Part shown: positions 4,897 through 6,835 of the stretch, piece by piece
How the letters are laid out: each line of letters starts with the position of its first letter
Position numbering within the stretch: position 1 is the first letter of the stretch
Assembly: GCA_021767625.1 (NCBI GenBank)
Contig: JAASTB010000123.1
Span: 1-6,835, forward strand
From: Wenzhouxiangella sp.
GTDB taxonomy: Bacteria; Pseudomonadota; Gammaproteobacteria; Xanthomonadales; Wenzhouxiangellaceae
Direction of reading: 5' to 3'
Length of the DNA stretch: 6,835 bases
The notes under the pieces: model-generated
Told to the model about the DNA's origin: nothing
Seen by the model: the letters and a program-made list of their open reading frames with translations, nothing else
The model's database searches: none
Position numbers and translations under genes: made by a program

Positions 4897-6411
4897 TTAC
4901 GGAGCGCTGGTCGGCAGGACGCGGCTGCCATGGTGGTCGAAGGACGCACCGTAGTTGGCCAGGACGCCCGAACCCAGAGCACCGTTGGTGTACGTCTGGA
5001 CGGCGAAGCCGATGGCCGGCAGGCCGACGGCGGAGTTGCCGCTCGAGACGCTCGGGTTGCTGTAGCGGTCGCTGAAGTCGAACTGAGCCCAACCGGCCTG
5101 GTAGGCGGTCGGCAGGCCGAAGTTGACGTAACCGTATTCCGGCAGGGCGGTGACGGCCGGGGACGGCTCGCCGGTGATTTCCGCCATGTCCGGCAGGCTG
5201 TCGTCGTTCGCGAAGCGAATGACGTTGGCCTCACGGCACAGTTCGAAGACCTGCTCTTCTTCGTCCGGGGCCGGCGAAACGCCGATGCCGCCGGAGTCGG
5301 GGCCCGGGGTCTGCTCTTCACGATCCCAGACGTTCAGGTCCAGCTGCTCGCAGGAGTACGGCTTGTCTTCGTACCAGGTCGAGGTGAACGGCGGCTCGGG
5401 CTCGCCGACCGGAACGTAGGCACCCGTCGCCGAGGCGTCGGTGTGGAAACGCTTGGTCGGGAACGTGACGACCCACTCGGTGGCACCGTCGACGCTGTCG
5501 ATGACCATGTACTCGTTCATCAGCTTTTCGTAAGCCAGAACGTGGTTCAGGGCATCGGCACCGGTCGACCAGGTCTCGTTGGAGACGAAGCCGTTGACGA
5601 AGACCGTGCTCTGCAGGTCAGCTTCCGCCAGCGACGGGAACAGGCTTTCCGGCTGCGTGTGGGCGATGGTGCCCTGCGGCCAGAAGCCGTCGATGGCCGT
5701 GGCGTTGTAGCTGAACATCGTGCCTTCGGACACGTTGATGATGGCGCCGGCGCCGAAGAGGCCGCCCGTCGGGGCTTCAACTTCGAATTCGTCGTCGGCC
5801 AGCCACTCACCGGTGCCGTTGGGAGCGGAAGCTTCGATCCAGCGCTCGGTGAACAGGCCGCAAACGTCATACTCGCCCGTCACGCTCGAATCCGGCGGAA
5901 CGCCAGCGGAGGTGTGGGTAGCAGCAGCAGCGGCATCACCGATCAGGTTGCCCATCTCCAGGACTTCCACGTAACCGCTGAGCGTACGGCTGTTGTCACT
6001 CGGACCGCCGTCGTTCAGGACCAGGGTGCTGAAGTCGACTTCGCCACCCTGGGTCTGGAGCAGGTACGGCGCGGTGCAGGTCGTGTCGCTGAAGCTGACC
6101 TTGCCGCCACCGGCAGCGTTCTGCGTGATGCCCGCAGCCCACACGTCATACGGCGACATGTAGATGTTGAAGTCAAGGACTTCGCGCGAGTTCAGGGCTT
6201 CGATGAAGCGAATCTTCACTGCCTTCGAGCGATCGCTGGTGTTGACGATCGAGATGACGGTGTCGTTACCGCCACGGGCAGAATAGTACGGATACAGCAG
6301 AACCTGACCAAGGCCGTCCGGGTTGACGTTGACAGCGTTGGCAACGCTTGCCATGCCCGCCACGCCCGTCAGACCAGCCAGTACTGCGGTCGTCAAGGTA
6401 TTTCTTTTCAT
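4897..6411 (-). CDS. Secreted protein of unknown function (family with N-terminal NxNPDGLGQ/LLYPYY motif)
   Basis: 504 residues from ATG 6411, with TAGGAG seven bases upstream. An in-frame GTG at 6456 would place this Shine-Dalgarno inside the gene, so it was rejected. Residues 1-26 (MKRNTLTTAVLAGLTGVAGMASVANA) are a Sec signal peptide with a clean ANA cleavage site. The mature start, VNVNPDGLGQVLLYPYYSARGG followed by NDTVISIVNTSDRSKAVKIRFIEALNSREVLDFNIYMSPYDVW, recalls a family of exported hypothetical proteins in Gammaproteobacteria (memory, not searched). Other distinctive stretches are SGYVEVLEMG at 145-154 and TEWVVTFPTKRF at 311-322. The only four cysteines (112, 184, 354, 392) lie in the mature region, allowing two disulfides. 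The chain is acidic with an EEE-containing linker near 383-386. No membrane anchor, lipobox or sorting tail is visible. A good promoter, strong Shine-Dalgarno and double 3' hairpin suggest an abundant monocistronic product. Function unknown. Confidence 0.88.
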   Translation of the reverse strand: MKRNTLTTAVLAGLTGVAGMASVANAVNVNPDGLGQVLLYPYYSARGGNDTVISIVNTSDRSKAVKIRFIEALNSREVLDFNIYMSPYDVWAAGITQNAAGGGKVSFSDTTCTAPYLLQTQGGEVDFSTLVLNDGGPSDNSRTLSGYVEVLEMGNLIGDAAAAATHTSAGVPPDSSVTGEYDVCGLFTERWIEASAPNGTGEWLADDEFEVEAPTGGLFGAGAIINVSEGTMFSYNATAIDGFWPQGTIAHTQPESLFPSLAEADLQSTVFVNGFVSNETWSTGADALNHVLAYEKLMNEYMVIDSVDGATEWVVTFPTKRFHTDASATGAYVPVGEPEPPFTSTWYEDKPYSCEQLDLNVWDREEQTPGPDSGGIGVSPAPDEEEQVFELCREANVIRFANDDSLPDMAEITGEPSPAVTALPEYGYVNFGLPTAYQAGWAQFDFSDRYSNPSVSSGNSAVGLPAIGFAVQTYTNGALGSGVLANYGASFDHHGSRVLPTSAP

Positions 6412-6434
6412 TACAACACTCCTAAAGTTGTTGG

Positions 6435-6457
6435 ACACAGGGCTCTGTGTAAACACA
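6435..6457 (-). promoter_or_regulatory. Leader stem-loop and overlapping inverted repeat upstream of the 504-aa gene
   Basis: The transcribed strand contains ACACAG-AGCC-CTGTGT (arms 6450-6445 and 6440-6435), a perfect 6-bp hairpin in the predicted 5' UTR, ending 23 bases before the start codon and just upstream of the Shine-Dalgarno. The same ACACA can instead pair with TGTGT at 6457-6453, so the two pairings exclude each other. It could act in translation control or mRNA stability, or as a DNA operator. No known motif is recognised. Confidence 0.35.
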
Positions 6458-6501
6458 AGCGAGACTACCCGGCTCCTCCCAGGCGAATCCCAGCATGTGC
6501 A

Positions 6502-6531
6502 ATTCTATGCTACTTGATCCCGCCGTGTAAA
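6502..6531 (-). promoter_or_regulatory. Sigma70-like promoter for the 504-aa secreted protein
   Basis: Minus-strand TTTACA (6531-6526, 5 of 6 to TTGACA) and TAGAAT (6507-6502, 5 of 6 to TATAAT) are separated by 18 bp. Transcription would start near 6495, giving a leader of about 85 nt. The -35 begins only four bases past the stop of the upstream gene, so the gap is almost fully used by this promoter. Confidence 0.65.
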
Positions 6532-6535
6532 GCAA

Positions 6536-6835
6536 TCAGTTTTCCGGCGTGAACCACCACTCCCCGTCGCTGAAAATCCAGGTTTCACGGATCGCCCGGG
6601 TCGGCTGGACGGTTTCCAGGCCGGCCTTGGCGCGGGGAATGGAATAGGTGATGTCGATCACCACCTCGCAGCGCGACTCCTCGCACTCGGAGGATAACAC
6701 TTCCGCGGCCTCCCACTGGACGGGACGGCGCTGGATGCTGGCCACGTATTGTTCCACGGGGGCTGTTTCACGGTAGCCCGGGGTGAAATATTCCCAGGCC
6801 CTGGCATATTCGCCGGCGATCAGGCTTTCCCAGCG
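6536..6835 (-). CDS. NTF2/SnoaL-like small protein, C-terminal part (cut by right edge)
   Basis: The reading frame is open from the right edge to TGA at 6536, giving 99 visible residues; the start lies outside. A GTG at 6757 is in frame but not a likely start, because 26 upstream codons stay open and fit the same fold. The visible part begins RWESLIAGEYARAWEYFTPGYRE, a helix pattern typical of NTF2-like domains. It continues with PVEQYVASIQRR, then curved-sheet strands (WEAAEVLSSECEESRCEVVIDITYSI) and a closing strand, RAIRETWIFSDGEWWFTPEN, common at the C-terminus of such folds. Two cysteines (visible residues 51 and 56) could form a small disulfide if the protein is exported. NTF2-like folds serve as enzymes, binding domains or assembly factors, so no activity can be assigned. 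No terminator is visible between its stop and the next promoter. Fold assignment is by pattern only and moderately confident; that it is a real gene is more secure. Confidence 0.7.
   Translation of the reverse strand, partial: RWESLIAGEYARAWEYFTPGYRETAPVEQYVASIQRRPVQWEAAEVLSSECEESRCEVVIDITYSIPRAKAGLETVQPTRAIRETWIFSDGEWWFTPEN

Noticed and set aside
6411..6456. Upstream GTG start extending the 504-aa protein by 15 residues
   Set aside because: The strong TAGGAG and the canonical signal peptide both point to ATG 6411; the extension would lie on the leader hairpin.
4783..6552. Long plus-strand open frame (589 codons) antisense to the 504-aa gene
   Set aside because: It is the mirror of a strongly coding minus-strand gene in high-GC DNA, is rich in R/V/D/G/A without domain pattern, and runs across the terminator and promoter of that gene.
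1..6835. CRISPR arrays, tRNA/rRNA genes, insertion sequences, toxin-antitoxin or defence genes
   Set aside because: No regularly spaced repeats, tRNA-like cloverleaf sequence, terminal inverted repeats with a transposase, or defence-type domains were seen on either strand.

Overview
The window reads as chromosomal DNA from a high-GC Gram-negative bacterium. Periplasmic export signals, a SurA/PpiC-type parvulin and a Wzm/Wzt-type polysaccharide exporter all point that way. The 504-residue secreted protein resembles, from memory, a family common in marine and saline Gammaproteobacteria (Wenzhouxiangella/Chromatiales-like). That placement is an impression and was not tested by any search. Every gene I can support lies on the minus strand, so transcription runs from high to low coordinates.

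Layout in transcription order. (a) 6835-6536: the 3' end of a gene for a small NTF2/SnoaL-like protein, cut by the window edge. (b) 6531-6502: a good sigma70-like promoter driving a 504-aa secreted protein of unknown function (6411-4897). The gene has a strong Shine-Dalgarno and ends in two adjacent hairpins: a C(UUCG)G tetraloop hairpin, then a 12-bp terminator. (c) 4817-4627: about 200 bp of noncoding DNA with short repeats, a dyad and a promoter with a perfect TATAAT -10. (d) 4575-3487: a 362-aa secreted, cysteine-rich protein with an Ig-like domain, followed by a GC-rich hairpin with only a short T tract. (e) 3404-2433: a periplasmic parvulin-type peptidyl-prolyl isomerase. (f) 2369-1: three tightly coupled genes for an ABC-2 permease (Wzm-like), an ATPase with a C-terminal Wzt-like domain, and a GT2 glycosyltransferase cut by the left edge. 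Both junctions in this block are 4-bp GTGA overlaps.

The best-supported unit is permease-ATPase-glycosyltransferase. It would move an undecaprenyl-linked polysaccharide (O-antigen or similar) across the inner membrane. The isomerase lies only 63 bp upstream with no convincing terminator between, so it probably belongs to the same transcript. No clear promoter is visible between the 362-aa gene and the isomerase, so readthrough of the hairpin there may couple the secreted protein, the folding factor and the exporter.

Nothing here is a defence system, CRISPR array, mobile element or RNA gene. The less familiar content is the pair of secreted proteins of unknown function and the dense structure in their control regions.
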